In this document: positions 8,504 through 16,910 of the stretch, in pieces
Layout: the number at the start of each line of letters is the position of its first letter
How positions within the stretch are numbered: position 1 is the stretch's first letter
Assembly: GCA_015075425.1 (NCBI GenBank)
Contig: JABTUL010000001.1
Coordinates: forward strand, 930,001-994,000
Length of the DNA stretch: 64,000 bases
Origin: Spirochaetales bacterium
GTDB lineage: Bacteria > Spirochaetota > Leptospiria > Leptospirales > Leptonemataceae
Reading direction: 5' to 3'
Made by a program: the position numbers and the translations under genes
The notes under the pieces: model-generated
What the model saw: the letters and a program-made list of their open reading frames with translations, nothing else
What the model was told of the DNA's origin: nothing
Database searches by the model: none

Positions 8504-9751
8504 TCAATTGCGGATGGGCAGAGCCAGAAGGCTCAGCGGTTCCAGGTAAGCGCCGCGCATAAGTAGCGACAGGTGAAGATGCGGTCCGGCAGATGCGCCG
8601 GTATTCCCGCTCTTGCCAATCAACTGGCCGGCACGGATCCGTTCTCCTTCTTTGACCAGCAGCTGACTTTGATGCATGTATCCGGTAAAAATGCCCTGCC
8701 CGTGATCGATAACCGTAAAATTGCCCTCAAAGACCATATCTTCAGCAATGACCACCGTCCCATCGGCAACGGCATAGATGGGTTTGCCATGCTGTCCCCG
8801 TAAATCCAGCCCACGATGGCGAACGGAGCGCGGCGGTTTATAATGGATCTTTCCGTTTTTTTTGTAATACTGTACAATAGTACGATTCACATAGAATGGT
8901 GAAGTAATCTTGTGCTGCCCGCGTGGATGGGAAAGCTCCGCCCTGAATTGATCTGCACTGAAGCGGGCAAAGACCTTATTTTTTTTGGCGGTGGCCCGGG
9001 CAATTTTCTCCTCGCGTTCTTTGGCTTTGCGACGGCGTTCTTCTGCAACCTCCGGACTTACCTCGGGTGCCGGCCTGGACCAATCACCCAGATAGACACG
9101 GCGGCTATAGCTTTCATAGGACGTAGCGTTAACCGTTATGGGGTAACGACGGATCTGTGCTTTACCGGCGGCCACAAAAGAGACTTCCAGCCAGTGCAGG
9201 CCGATTTTCATCTCCGGTTCAAAACCAAAGAGACCACGATAACCAAAGGAGGTCCGGGTAAGTGGGACCTTTTTTTTGTAAAAGGTAATGGAGGGATTCT
9301 TGAAGCCAGAGTCACGCGCGGGAATGATTTCCAGATAGGCAGCCTTGCTCTGACGAAAATCTTCTGCGTAAATGTGCAGCAGAAAATGATCATCGCTATG
9401 TTCTTCCAGCCGGGGTTTGGGCGGCAGGTAATTGTAAGCGATGGTCAGTTTTGTAGGTCCATTGGTTGCGGGCAGCCGTTCTTCTTTCTGATCGACCGTT
9501 GCATGCGTCGACGCATGCTTGCTGCTTCGTTTCTTTTTTTCACCGACTTTAAGGACCCTTCCGGTTTGAATCTGGTTGCGGGACAGCTTGTTCCATTGTT
9601 TGATTTTTGCGACAGATGTTCGATAGCGTCCGGCAATCCTGCTCAGGTTTTCACCCGGTCTGACTTTATGGTAGATCGCACTCGACTCCCCCTGAACGGG
9701 CAGGGCAAAGAGGGTGCAGAAGAGTAACTGTATCAGGACCGATTTATACAT
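8504..9751 (-). CDS. LysM-domain M23 peptidase (cell-wall endopeptidase)
   Basis: A 415-aa exported protein. After the signal peptide (ending PVQGES) comes one LysM peptidoglycan-binding domain (YHKVRPGENLSRIAGRY). A long middle region and a charged EERRRKAKEREEKIARA stretch lead to a C-terminal LytM/M23 domain. The zinc ligands are present (HRGLDL, then HLHLS), so it is probably catalytic, unlike EnvC-type activators. It is the last gene of the gltA run, 3 nt after the pentapeptide-repeat gene, and converges on the small membrane protein gene. A perfect 18-bp palindrome lies inside it. Confidence 0.92.
   Translation of the reverse strand: MYKSVLIQLLFCTLFALPVQGESSAIYHKVRPGENLSRIAGRYRTSVAKIKQWNKLSRNQIQTGRVLKVGEKKKRSSKHASTHATVDQKEERLPATNGPTKLTIAYNYLPPKPRLEEHSDDHFLLHIYAEDFRQSKAAYLEIIPARDSGFKNPSITFYKKKVPLTRTSFGYRGLFGFEPEMKIGLHWLEVSFVAAGKAQIRRYPITVNATSYESYSRRVYLGDWSRPAPEVSPEVAEERRRKAKEREEKIARATAKKNKVFARFSADQFRAELSHPRGQHKITSPFYVNRTIVQYYKKNGKIHYKPPRSVRHRGLDLRGQHGKPIYAVADGTVVIAEDMVFEGNFTVIDHGQGIFTGYMHQSQLLVKEGERIRAGQLIGKSGNTGASAGPHLHLSLLMRGAYLEPLSLLALPIRN
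9501..9518. repeat. Perfect 18-bp palindrome inside the M23 gene
   Basis: The sequence GCATGCGTCGACGCATGC equals its own reverse complement. It lies in the linker region just after the LysM domain, where the protein reads SKHASTHATVD, so it is tolerated in coding sequence. With no loop it is not a terminator. It could be a protein-binding site or coincidence. Confidence 0.55.
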
Positions 9752-9754
9752 GGC

Positions 9755-10468
9755 TTAGAAGCGTTTGCTGCAGTGCTGGCTGCAAAGTGTGCCATCAGGC
9801 ATATCCGTTTTCAGAAAGGTCGCGCCATCAAGCCGGGCTCCGGTCAAATCCACGCCTTTCAATCGGGAAAATTCCAGGTTGGCTCCGGACAGATCGGCAT
9901 CACGCAGGCGAGCTCCAGAAAGGTCCGCTCCGGAAAGATCGGCTGCCGTTAAATCCGCACCGGAAAGGTCCGCGTAGCGCAAATCGGCATAACGCAAATC
10001 GGCACCGCTGAGCTCCGCGGCTCTGAGCTGCGAGCCTGCAAGGCTGCTTCCGCGCAGGTTCGCGGAATTGAGCCGGGCACTGTTCAAGCTTGCCTGATCA
10101 AGGTCGGCACCGGATAGATTCACGTCAGTGAGATCGCTGGCATCCATCTTGCTGGCTTTGAGATTGGCACCGGCCAATTGGGCCCCTTTGAAAGCCTTTT
10201 CGTTGGCCTTCAAACCTTTGAGATTGGCGCCGGCAAGATTGCAACCCTCGCAACTTTGCTTTTTGAGCCGCGTATTGATGTAATCGGAGGCACGGTAAGA
10301 TTTAAAGGGCCCCAGAGTCCAGGCCAGATCGCGCATAGTTTCATTTTGAAGCAGAAGATAGGCAATTACAGGCAACAGGGCCACCATCAGAACAAGACGA
10401 ATCTTAAAGAGCGTCCGGCGTATGATTCTTCCCATGGTAATGAAGTCGGTTAAAAAAGAAGCTTGCAA
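9755..10468 (-). CDS. Membrane-anchored pentapeptide-repeat protein
   Basis: A 237-aa protein. One N-terminal membrane helix (IRLVLMVALLPVIAYLLLQ) precedes about 25 tandem A(D/N)LXX repeats from about residue 75 to 225 (LAGANLKGL, LSGADLDQA, LRYADLRYA, DLSGADL), which fold as a right-handed quadrilateral beta-helix. The C-terminus carries two cysteines (TLCSQHC). The start taken is TTG at 10468, with GGGGAG upstream; ATG at 10435 is the alternative and gives 226 aa. Such proteins are usually interaction scaffolds; the target is unknown. It lies between the ParB-like and M23 genes. Confidence 0.8.
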   Translation of the reverse strand: MQASFLTDFITMGRIIRRTLFKIRLVLMVALLPVIAYLLLQNETMRDLAWTLGPFKSYRASDYINTRLKKQSCEGCNLAGANLKGLKANEKAFKGAQLAGANLKASKMDASDLTDVNLSGADLDQASLNSARLNSANLRGSSLAGSQLRAAELSGADLRYADLRYADLSGADLTAADLSGADLSGARLRDADLSGANLEFSRLKGVDLTGARLDGATFLKTDMPDGTLCSQHCSKRF

Positions 10469-10486
10469 CAGGTTTTTTCTCCCCGG

Positions 10487-10873
10487 CTACCGCCGAAAAA
10501 GCCGATCCACGAGGTCAAGGATCCAGTTTAAAATGTTCCAGAGGAAGCCTTTACGCTGGTGGCGTTCCAGCAGCCGTTCCAGTCGTTCGAGTTCACCGGG
10601 GGTGAAGTTTTTTCGGACTGTATTTTCTTCACTTTCAATGATCAGTCTGGCTTCCGGAGAATCGACTTCGATCAGCCTTACCTCAATAGCGTCCCAGCCC
10701 AGATTTTTAGCTGCTGTGAGCCGCCGGTAGCCGGCCAGGAGGTTGTTATCCGGATCAATGAGCAGCGGGTTCAGCAACCCGAGCCTTTGCAGGGAATTCT
10801 CCAGTTCTCCCAGATCTCCCAGTTCCCGCCGGATTCGGTTTCCCGTTTTGATTTCTGAAATACGCAGTCGCAT
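10487..10873 (-). CDS. Small ParB/Srx-like domain protein
   Basis: A 128-aa protein with a ParB N-terminal-type (nucleotide-binding) fold: ISEIKTG, LEELENSLQ-like helix, LLNPLLID, then LLAGYRRLTAAKNLGWDAI, corresponding to the GERR-type box of ParB, and EENTVRKNFTPGE. It has no helix-turn-helix DNA-binding domain and ends in an amphipathic, hydrophobic tail (FLWNILNWILDLVDRLFRR), so it is unlikely to be a partition ParB. Its ATG overlaps the gltA stop (TGATG), implying translational coupling. Role unknown. Confidence 0.78.
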   Translation of the reverse strand: MRLRISEIKTGNRIRRELGDLGELENSLQRLGLLNPLLIDPDNNLLAGYRRLTAAKNLGWDAIEVRLIEVDSPEARLIIESEENTVRKNFTPGELERLERLLERHQRKGFLWNILNWILDLVDRLFRR

Positions 10874-12159
10874 CAGCGTTGATCAAGGGGCACGTAGTTG
10901 CGTTCCGTATATCCTTCATAAATCTGTCTGGGCCGACCGATCTTGCTGCCCGGGTTTTCAATCATTTCCTTCCACTGAGCGATCCAGCCTGGCATGCGGC
11001 CCAGAGCAAACATGACAGTAAACATTTCTGTGGGGATGCGTAGAGCCCGGTAGATGATTCCCGAGTAGAAATCCACATTGGGGTAGAGCTTACGTTCTAC
11101 AAAGTAATTATCTTCCAGGGCTTTTTCTTCCAGTCTTTTGGCAATATCAAGCAGCGGGTCGCGAACACCCAGGTTACTCAGGACGTCGTCGCAGGCCTTC
11201 TTGATCAACCGGGCCCGCGGATCAAAATTTTTGTACACCCGGTGGCCAAAACCCATCAGACGGAAGGGCGAATCTTTGTCTTTAGCATAACCCAGGAAGC
11301 GATTGACATCCCCGCCTTCGCGTTCAATGGTTTCGAGCATTTCAATCACAGCCTGGTTGGCTCCGCCGTGCAGAGGGCCCCAGAGGGCACAGACGCCGCT
11401 TGATATCGTGGCGTAGAGATTGGCCCGGCTGGATCCCACAAGTCTTACGGTTGACGTGGAACAATTCTGCTCGTGATCAGCGTGCAGGATGAGCAGCAGA
11501 TCCAGCGCACGTTCCACAACGGGATCGACCATGTAATCCATGGCCGGGACAGAGAACATCATGTTGATGAAATTGGCTATGTAGCTCAGCGAGTTGCGCG
11601 GGTACACAAAGGGCTGGCCGACAGACTTTTTATAGGAGTAAGCGGCTATGGTTGGTGTTTTGGCCAGCAGGCGGACCATGGATATTTCCCGATGCCTCGG
11701 GTTCAGCGGATCCATGGAATCATTGTAAAAGCCGGAGAGGGATGTGATCATGGATGCCAGAATAGCCATGGGATGGGAGTCCTTGGGAAAGCCATCATAA
11801 AGTCTTTTAAGATCCTCATGGATCATCGTATGCATGGTGATCAATTCCCGGAATGCCTCAAATTCTGCTTTCGTGGGCAGCTCACCATAGATGAGGAGAT
11901 AGGCAACTTCCAGAAAGCTGGATTTCTCTGCCAGTTGTTCAATGGGATAGCCCCGGTAGCGGAGGATCCCCCGTTCTCCATCCAGAAAAGTAATCTTGCT
12001 GCGGGTGGCCCCCGTATTCATATAGCCCTCATCCAGAGTGATGAGGGAGGTGGCCCCGCGGAGCCTGGTTATATCAATGGCCCGCTCCTGTTCTGTGCCC
12101 GTTATCAGGGGCAATTCCAGTTCTTGATTTTCGAAGCTTAGTTTGGCTGATTGGCTCAT
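10873..12159 (-). CDS. gltA: Citrate synthase (type II)
   Basis: Condenses acetyl-CoA and oxaloacetate, the entry step of the TCA cycle. At 428 aa it has the length and N-terminal beta domain of hexameric type II enzymes. Signatures include [48 protein letters not shown] and the [14 protein letters not shown] active-site segment. ATG 12159 was chosen because GGGATC precedes it by 6 nt; the in-frame extension to 12198 adds only 13 residues. It heads a minus-strand run with the ParB-like, pentapeptide and M23 genes. Confidence 0.97.
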   Translation of the reverse strand: MSQSAKLSFENQELELPLITGTEQERAIDITRLRGATSLITLDEGYMNTGATRSKITFLDGERGILRYRGYPIEQLAEKSSFLEVAYLLIYGELPTKAEFEAFRELITMHTMIHEDLKRLYDGFPKDSHPMAILASMITSLSGFYNDSMDPLNPRHREISMVRLLAKTPTIAAYSYKKSVGQPFVYPRNSLSYIANFINMMFSVPAMDYMVDPVVERALDLLLILHADHEQNCSTSTVRLVGSSRANLYATISSGVCALWGPLHGGANQAVIEMLETIEREGGDVNRFLGYAKDKDSPFRLMGFGHRVYKNFDPRARLIKKACDDVLSNLGVRDPLLDIAKRLEEKALEDNYFVERKLYPNVDFYSGIIYRALRIPTEMFTVMFALGRMPGWIAQWKEMIENPGSKIGRPRQIYEGYTERNYVPLDQR

Positions 12160-12245
12160 ATGGGATCCCGTTGTAAGGTGGCTTACGATTTTTTGCACGC
12201 CGGATGAGGGGTCAAGCCAAAGATTGAAAACTCCGGTCGGTTACC

Positions 12246-13580
12246 TTGACATTTCATTCATTTGATTTTCTGCTCTTTTGCCTGGTTTCTGTAGCCTGCT
12301 TTTTTTTGTTCCCGCAACTCCGCCGGCCGATCCTCCTTCTGGCTTCTCTTTTTTTTTACGCCTACTTTTCGCTTTTTCTGGCATTGCTCCTTGTGGCCAC
12401 GGCATGGCTCAATCAACGCTGCTTGCGGGTCATGCAGCAAGCGAGCGGCCCCGGCAAGGTCCGCTTGCTCTATGCTGCCATTTCATGGGATCTGGGAATT
12501 CTTTTCTATTATAAATATCTTTCTTTTTCTTTTGGAATTATGGCGGACATCTTTCCCCGGATTTCTCTGCCACGGCTCGAGATTCTTTTGCCTGCCGGGA
12601 TCAGTTTCTATACTTTCCAGATGATTGCCGCTCTTGTGGACCACTACCGTTCTTCTCAAAGGGCGGTTCCGGGTTTTCTGGATTTCACTTTGTTTTGCTT
12701 TTACTTCCCGCAGATTATGGCCGGTCCCATAGAGAGGTACGATCAGCTGGGCCCCCGGCTACAGAAGCCCGGGCTTTCCCGGGCGAGAGTTCGCAGCGGT
12801 CTTTGGCTCTGCCTCTCCGGACTGGTGAAAAAGGTTGTGATAGCCGATTCTTTAGCCGGAAATGTGAACGTTCTTCTCCTTGAGAAAAATATGCTGGCAA
12901 CCATCCTTGGTGCGAGCGCCTTTGCTCTACAGATCTATGCCGATTTTTCCGGATATACGGATCTGGCCCGCGGGATCAGTCGCATTCTCGGGATCAGGTT
13001 GAGCCGTAATTTTTACTTTCCGCTATTTGCCCGCACCCCGACAGAATTCTGGCGCCGCTGGCACATTACCCTTGGTGCTTTCTTGCGCGACTATGTGTAC
13101 ATTCCCCTGGGAGGGAATCGCTTTGGACTCATGCGCTCCCTGCGAAACCTTTTTGTGGTCTGGTTTCTGACCGGACTGTGGCACGGGGCAAGCTACGGGT
13201 TTATTCTCTGGGGACTGCATTGTTTCTTTTTTCTGGTGCTGTCGCGCCTGTGGCTGGATGGCTTGTTTATGCGTCAGGCCTGGGCCGGCCATCTGTACAC
13301 ATTTTTTACCTTTTCCCTGGGCCTGCTGCATTTCCGTCAGGAAGAAATCCTTTTTACGCTGTCCTTTCCCGGAACAGAATTTTACGGTTCTTTGCTTCCG
13401 ATCTTTTTCCTCAGCGCGCCGCTCTTTGCATTCGATTCCTGGCAGATGCACCGCCCGCGGCAGCTGATCAGCACCCTGAAGAGTTCTCTGACGGGCGGAA
13501 TTTTTCTGGGACTCGCTCTGATTCTTATCGCTTTGTTCGCCGGGGATCAAAAAGATGATTTCTTTTACTTTCAGTTCTGA
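12246..13580 (+). CDS. MBOAT-family O-acyltransferase (AlgI-like)
   Basis: A 444-aa polytopic protein homologous to AlgI/DltB-type acyltransferases that move acyl groups across the membrane onto extracellular glycans or lipids. The MBOAT signatures are FYTFQMIAALVDHYR, FYFPQIMAGPIERY, the EFWRRWHITLGAFLRDYVYIPLGG block and the catalytic histidine in LTGLWHGASYGF. The start is TTG at 12246, giving the family-typical MTFHSFDFLLF N-terminus. No AlgX/SGNH partner lies nearby, so the acceptor is unknown. It is divergent from gltA (86-nt gap) and its end overlaps epmA by 10 nt on the opposite strand. Confidence 0.92.
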   Translation: MTFHSFDFLLFCLVSVACFFLFPQLRRPILLLASLFFYAYFSLFLALLLVATAWLNQRCLRVMQQASGPGKVRLLYAAISWDLGILFYYKYLSFSFGIMADIFPRISLPRLEILLPAGISFYTFQMIAALVDHYRSSQRAVPGFLDFTLFCFYFPQIMAGPIERYDQLGPRLQKPGLSRARVRSGLWLCLSGLVKKVVIADSLAGNVNVLLLEKNMLATILGASAFALQIYADFSGYTDLARGISRILGIRLSRNFYFPLFARTPTEFWRRWHITLGAFLRDYVYIPLGGNRFGLMRSLRNLFVVWFLTGLWHGASYGFILWGLHCFFFLVLSRLWLDGLFMRQAWAGHLYTFFTFSLGLLHFRQEEILFTLSFPGTEFYGSLLPIFFLSAPLFAFDSWQMHRPRQLISTLKSSLTGGIFLGLALILIALFAGDQKDDFFYFQF

Positions 13581-14527
13581 ACCGATCGAAAAAAGGGGCT
13601 GACTGTCTTCAGGGATGTTTCCCCGCACAGGAGCATCAGCAGCCGTTCGATGCCCATGGCTATGCCGGCAACAAGGGGAAGGTTCGCGCTACGCCAGGCA
13701 CGATCAAAGCTCTCATTCATGGGAATTTCCGGTCGACCCAGGTCTTTACGCATTGCGGCAGCGCCGGCCATACGTTTGTCCTGTTCTTGGGGATCAAGCA
13801 ATTCCTGATAACCGTTGGCCAGCTCAACTCCCTGCCAGTAGATTTCAAAGCGTCGGGCATGATTCCCTTCTATTGTAGAAAGGGCTGCGAGCTGTGGCGG
13901 ATAGTCGTAAATGAAATCTATATGGGTCCGTCCCAGGTGTGGCTCAATCCATTGCAGAAAAATCAGAAAAAACATTTCATCATATCGGCCCGCTGAAGTG
14001 TCCGGCCGCTCTTTTGCCAGGAACTCTGCCAGGCTACTCTCCGCGGTGCTGCACCGGCAATGCTCCCAAAAGAGCTGTTCGATGCTTTGCATGCGCATCT
14101 GCGGCAGAGGGCATTTCAAGGGACGGGAAAGATGCTGCATGAGGGAGTAGGCTTCGTCCATGAGACTATCCAGGTCCGCTCCCACATGGTACCACTCAAG
14201 CATGAGGAATTCTTCGGTGTGGAGGTCGGAGCGTTCGCCAGCCCGAAAGGCATGGGAGATTTCAAAAATGTTCCCGCCTGTCCGGGTCAGTACGGCTTTA
14301 AGATACCCTTCCGGGCTGGCCGGGAGAAATTCTCTGTCGTGCTCAAAAGGTACTTTGAGGTTGTCCGGTCGCTGGATTTCAAAGTAGTCCATGAACGGTT
14401 CCGCAATGAGTCCAGGACAGAGCAGGGGGGTCTCCACCTCCAGGTAATTTCGGTCATGGAAAAAATCCCGGACGGCGCGGAAAAAGAGACTGCGGAGGGC
14501 CCAGCGTTCCCTTTCGAGCTGCACCAT
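13571..14527 (-). CDS. epmA: EF-P lysine (R)-beta-lysyltransferase, lysyl-tRNA synthetase-like
   Basis: A 318-aa homologue of the catalytic half of class II lysyl-tRNA synthetase without the anticodon-binding domain, the hallmark of EpmA/PoxA/GenX. Motifs: EVETPLLCPGLIAEPFMD (motif 1), FRAGERSDLHTEEFLMLEWY (motif 2) and GIAMGIERLLMLL (motif 3). In the known pathway it attaches (R)-beta-lysine to EF-P to relieve ribosome stalling at polyproline. EpmB and EF-P are not in this window. It starts 1 nt after the propeller gene ends. Confidence 0.92.
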   Translation of the reverse strand: MVQLERERWALRSLFFRAVRDFFHDRNYLEVETPLLCPGLIAEPFMDYFEIQRPDNLKVPFEHDREFLPASPEGYLKAVLTRTGGNIFEISHAFRAGERSDLHTEEFLMLEWYHVGADLDSLMDEAYSLMQHLSRPLKCPLPQMRMQSIEQLFWEHCRCSTAESSLAEFLAKERPDTSAGRYDEMFFLIFLQWIEPHLGRTHIDFIYDYPPQLAALSTIEGNHARRFEIYWQGVELANGYQELLDPQEQDKRMAGAAAMRKDLGRPEIPMNESFDRAWRSANLPLVAGIAMGIERLLMLLCGETSLKTVSPFFRSVQN

Positions 14528-14528
14528 G

Positions 14529-15899
14529 CTAAAGGGTGATGAGGTCGACTGTCACTGTGGCGTCAATCGGTTGTAGCGTACCGTTGGACTCCAGGTAGGC
14601 GGGGGAAGCGGCTGCATTTCCTGGAGCCACAAAGAGTTCCAGATCTTCCGCTGTTCGCGTAAAGGCGCCACCGCCGTTGGCTCCAGCAAGGGGCAACCAG
14701 CCAAGTCCGCGCAGGTACACCTGCAGGTTACGTTGCAGAGCAGAAAAGCGGTCGGTCTGCCTCCTGACGTCCAGCGATTCGCGTACGGGAAGCCCGGACT
14801 TTTTCAAAGCCAGCGATCTGGCGGCCAGCGTTGGTTCATTCGTGGCCTTAAGCAATGCTGCGGGCAGAGGAGCTGACAAAAATCCGCTTTCATCGTTGCT
14901 GTAATGCCTGGCCGGAGAATCTGCCAGAGTTTCTGTGGAGGAAGGATAGGGGTCGGGGACCAGGTAGTTAACATTGCGTGCTGTAATCAGACATTCATAA
15001 CTGAAGCTATGGCTACCCGGGCCAAGCACTGCCCGGAAGGATTTCTGGCCGGAGGGCAGATACCCTTCTTTGAAGCCACTCGTCCCGGTCTTAACATTCC
15101 GCACAGTCTGGTAGACGCTGCTGCCGGCCTGCACTACATGCAGGGTGCCGCTGGAAGACAGAGAGAAGGATACCTGGATGCGGACCCGGTGCCTTACCTC
15201 ATCGCTTGTTATATAAAAAGAACTGTCGGAATAAGAAAGGCGCTCGATGGCCTGTCGCGAGCGATTCACCACCCAGAGCTGGTTGCGCGTAAAGGATAAG
15301 CCTCGCGCTTCCTCCGGGGCCCGGATGCTGCCGGTGAGCTTGCGATCTTCCATGTGGAAGCGTAGAATCTGTCCTGCGCGGCCATCCGTAAGCCAGAAAG
15401 CCCCCCTGTTGATGGTTATATCGCGGGCATCTTTAACACCGGTGGCAAACGTGGAAACAATGCGGCCCAGCCCTGGATCATAGAAATGGATGATCCCGGT
15501 GTCCTTCTCGAGCAAATACCAGAAGTTGCTGCCAAAATCGAGTCCAGCAACCTTATCTACGGGAACAGGCTGTCTGCCGACCAGAGAGCCCGTTGCCGGA
15601 CTCACTTTTAGCAATTCCTTTTCCGCACCGATGTAGATCAGGCCGTCGGCGACGTTGAATTGCAGCCCGTAAATCTGCCTGTTTCCCAGGTAGAATCCCT
15701 GGGCGCGCCCGGAAGCATCGATTCGGAAAATCTTCCGGGATGCAGGCTCAGAGTACCAGAAATTCTGGCCATCGTAGGTGACACCATAGGCCTGCCCCCG
15801 GGCAGAATAGCTTTCCTTGAGTTCCTGCCCTGTCGGTAGACCGGGCCAGAGTAGCGTGAGGCCCAGGGCAGAAAGTCGGCTAAAAAAAAGCAACCGCAT
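14529..15899 (-). CDS. Secreted beta-propeller protein, unknown function
   Basis: A 456-aa protein with a signal peptide (LSALGLTLLWPGLPTG). Residues about 30-220 form repeating four-stranded units such as GVTYDGQNFWYSEP, GLQFNVADGLIYIG, GLDFGSNFWYLLE and DITINRGAFWLTDG, as in NHL/SMP-30-like propellers. The C-terminal half (SYECLITARNVNYLVPDPYP) resembles the N-terminal part of transglutaminase-like proteins but I see no Cys-His-Asp triad. It ends 1 nt before epmA begins. Likely periplasmic; function unknown. Confidence 0.72.
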   Translation of the reverse strand: MRLLFFSRLSALGLTLLWPGLPTGQELKESYSARGQAYGVTYDGQNFWYSEPASRKIFRIDASGRAQGFYLGNRQIYGLQFNVADGLIYIGAEKELLKVSPATGSLVGRQPVPVDKVAGLDFGSNFWYLLEKDTGIIHFYDPGLGRIVSTFATGVKDARDITINRGAFWLTDGRAGQILRFHMEDRKLTGSIRAPEEARGLSFTRNQLWVVNRSRQAIERLSYSDSSFYITSDEVRHRVRIQVSFSLSSSGTLHVVQAGSSVYQTVRNVKTGTSGFKEGYLPSGQKSFRAVLGPGSHSFSYECLITARNVNYLVPDPYPSSTETLADSPARHYSNDESGFLSAPLPAALLKATNEPTLAARSLALKKSGLPVRESLDVRRQTDRFSALQRNLQVYLRGLGWLPLAGANGGGAFTRTAEDLELFVAPGNAAASPAYLESNGTLQPIDATVTVDLITL

Positions 15900-16017
15900 G
15901 GCCTTCCGTTCGTCTATTAAGAGAGCGGAGGTTCAACCAAAAAAAGGAAAAAAAGAGAAACCGCCACAGTTAAAGAACGTCTCAATTTAGAATCATTTTA
16001 AATCTGGAGTGTTTATT

Positions 16018-16905
16018 ATGTTCGAAAAAAAAGCCGAGCCCCTGATCGCGCAGGTCAGCTCCCGCCGGGAATCGGAAACCGGTGGTTCGATATTGAGCTG
16101 GTACCTGAACCAGATTCACAAAATCCCCATGCTGGACCGTGAACAGGAATATGCCACAGCCCTCAAGGCCCGCAGCGGTGATCGTGAGGCGCGGGACCTT
16201 CTGGTCCGCAGCAACCTGCGTTTTGTTGTTACCGTTGCCCGGCGTTACCAGTCCAGCGGCCTTTCGCTGATGGACCTTATTAATGAAGGAAACATGGGTC
16301 TCATTAAGGCAGCCGAGCGCTTCAATCCCGAGCGCGGCTACCATTTTATCAGCTATGCCGTCTGGTGGATCAAACAATCCATTCTTTTTGCCATCCAGCA
16401 AAAATCCAGCCTGATCCGGCTGCCCCTCAATCGCACAGCGGAGCTGCGGCGTCTGGAGGAATGGGAGCGTTGGGTAGAGAACCAGGACGACGTCTCCGGC
16501 AGTCTGGACTCTATTGCCGACTTAATGGATAAAGATGTGCGGGACTTGCACCACCTGCTGACTATGAGTCGGGATCAGCTGAGCCTGGACGCGCCGCTAC
16601 TGGAAGGGGAGGATGGGTCTCTTGCGGAGACCATTGAGGATCCCAATAAACCCGGGCCCACAGACAGAATGGAGCTGGAAGAGCTGCAGGAAGAATTGTC
16701 CGAATCTTTTGAAAATCTCACCAGTCGGGAGAAAAGGGTACTGCAATTCCGCTTCGGGCTCGCTGGCCATCCTGTGCTCAGCTTGCAGAAGATCGGGGAG
16801 AAAATCGGTCTTTCCAAGGAGCGCATACGGCAGATTGAAAAAAAAGCGATCCGTAAGATACGGACCGGTAAAAAGGCTGCTCATCTGGTTGCTTACTTAG
16901 GATAG
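16018..16905 (+). CDS. RNA polymerase sigma factor, sigma-70 group 1/2-like without region 1.1
   Basis: A 295-aa sigma factor. Region 1.2 (SWYLNQIHKIPMLDREQE), region 2 (LVRSNLRFVVTVARRYQ, NEGNMGLIKAAERF, FISYAVWWIKQSI), region 3 (IRLPLNRTAELRRL) and region 4 (LTSREKRVLQFRFG, SKERIRQIEKKAIRKI) are all present. Region 1.1 and the large non-conserved insert of a housekeeping RpoD are absent, so it is probably an alternative RpoS/SigA-like factor. ATG 16018 was chosen for the GGAG 8 nt upstream; a GTG at 16009 overlaps that site. A 118-nt leader precedes it, with no clear promoter. It may be cotranscribed with the following gene (5-nt gap). Confidence 0.93.
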   Translation: MFEKKAEPLIAQVSSRRESETGGSILSWYLNQIHKIPMLDREQEYATALKARSGDREARDLLVRSNLRFVVTVARRYQSSGLSLMDLINEGNMGLIKAAERFNPERGYHFISYAVWWIKQSILFAIQQKSSLIRLPLNRTAELRRLEEWERWVENQDDVSGSLDSIADLMDKDVRDLHHLLTMSRDQLSLDAPLLEGEDGSLAETIEDPNKPGPTDRMELEELQEELSESFENLTSREKRVLQFRFGLAGHPVLSLQKIGEKIGLSKERIRQIEKKAIRKIRTGKKAAHLVAYLG

Positions 16906-16910
16906 GCTAT

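Noticed and set aside
8912-9727. Long open frame on the plus strand (271 codons)
   Set aside because: It is antisense to the LysM-M23 peptidase gene, whose protein has clear family motifs; the plus-strand translation shows none.
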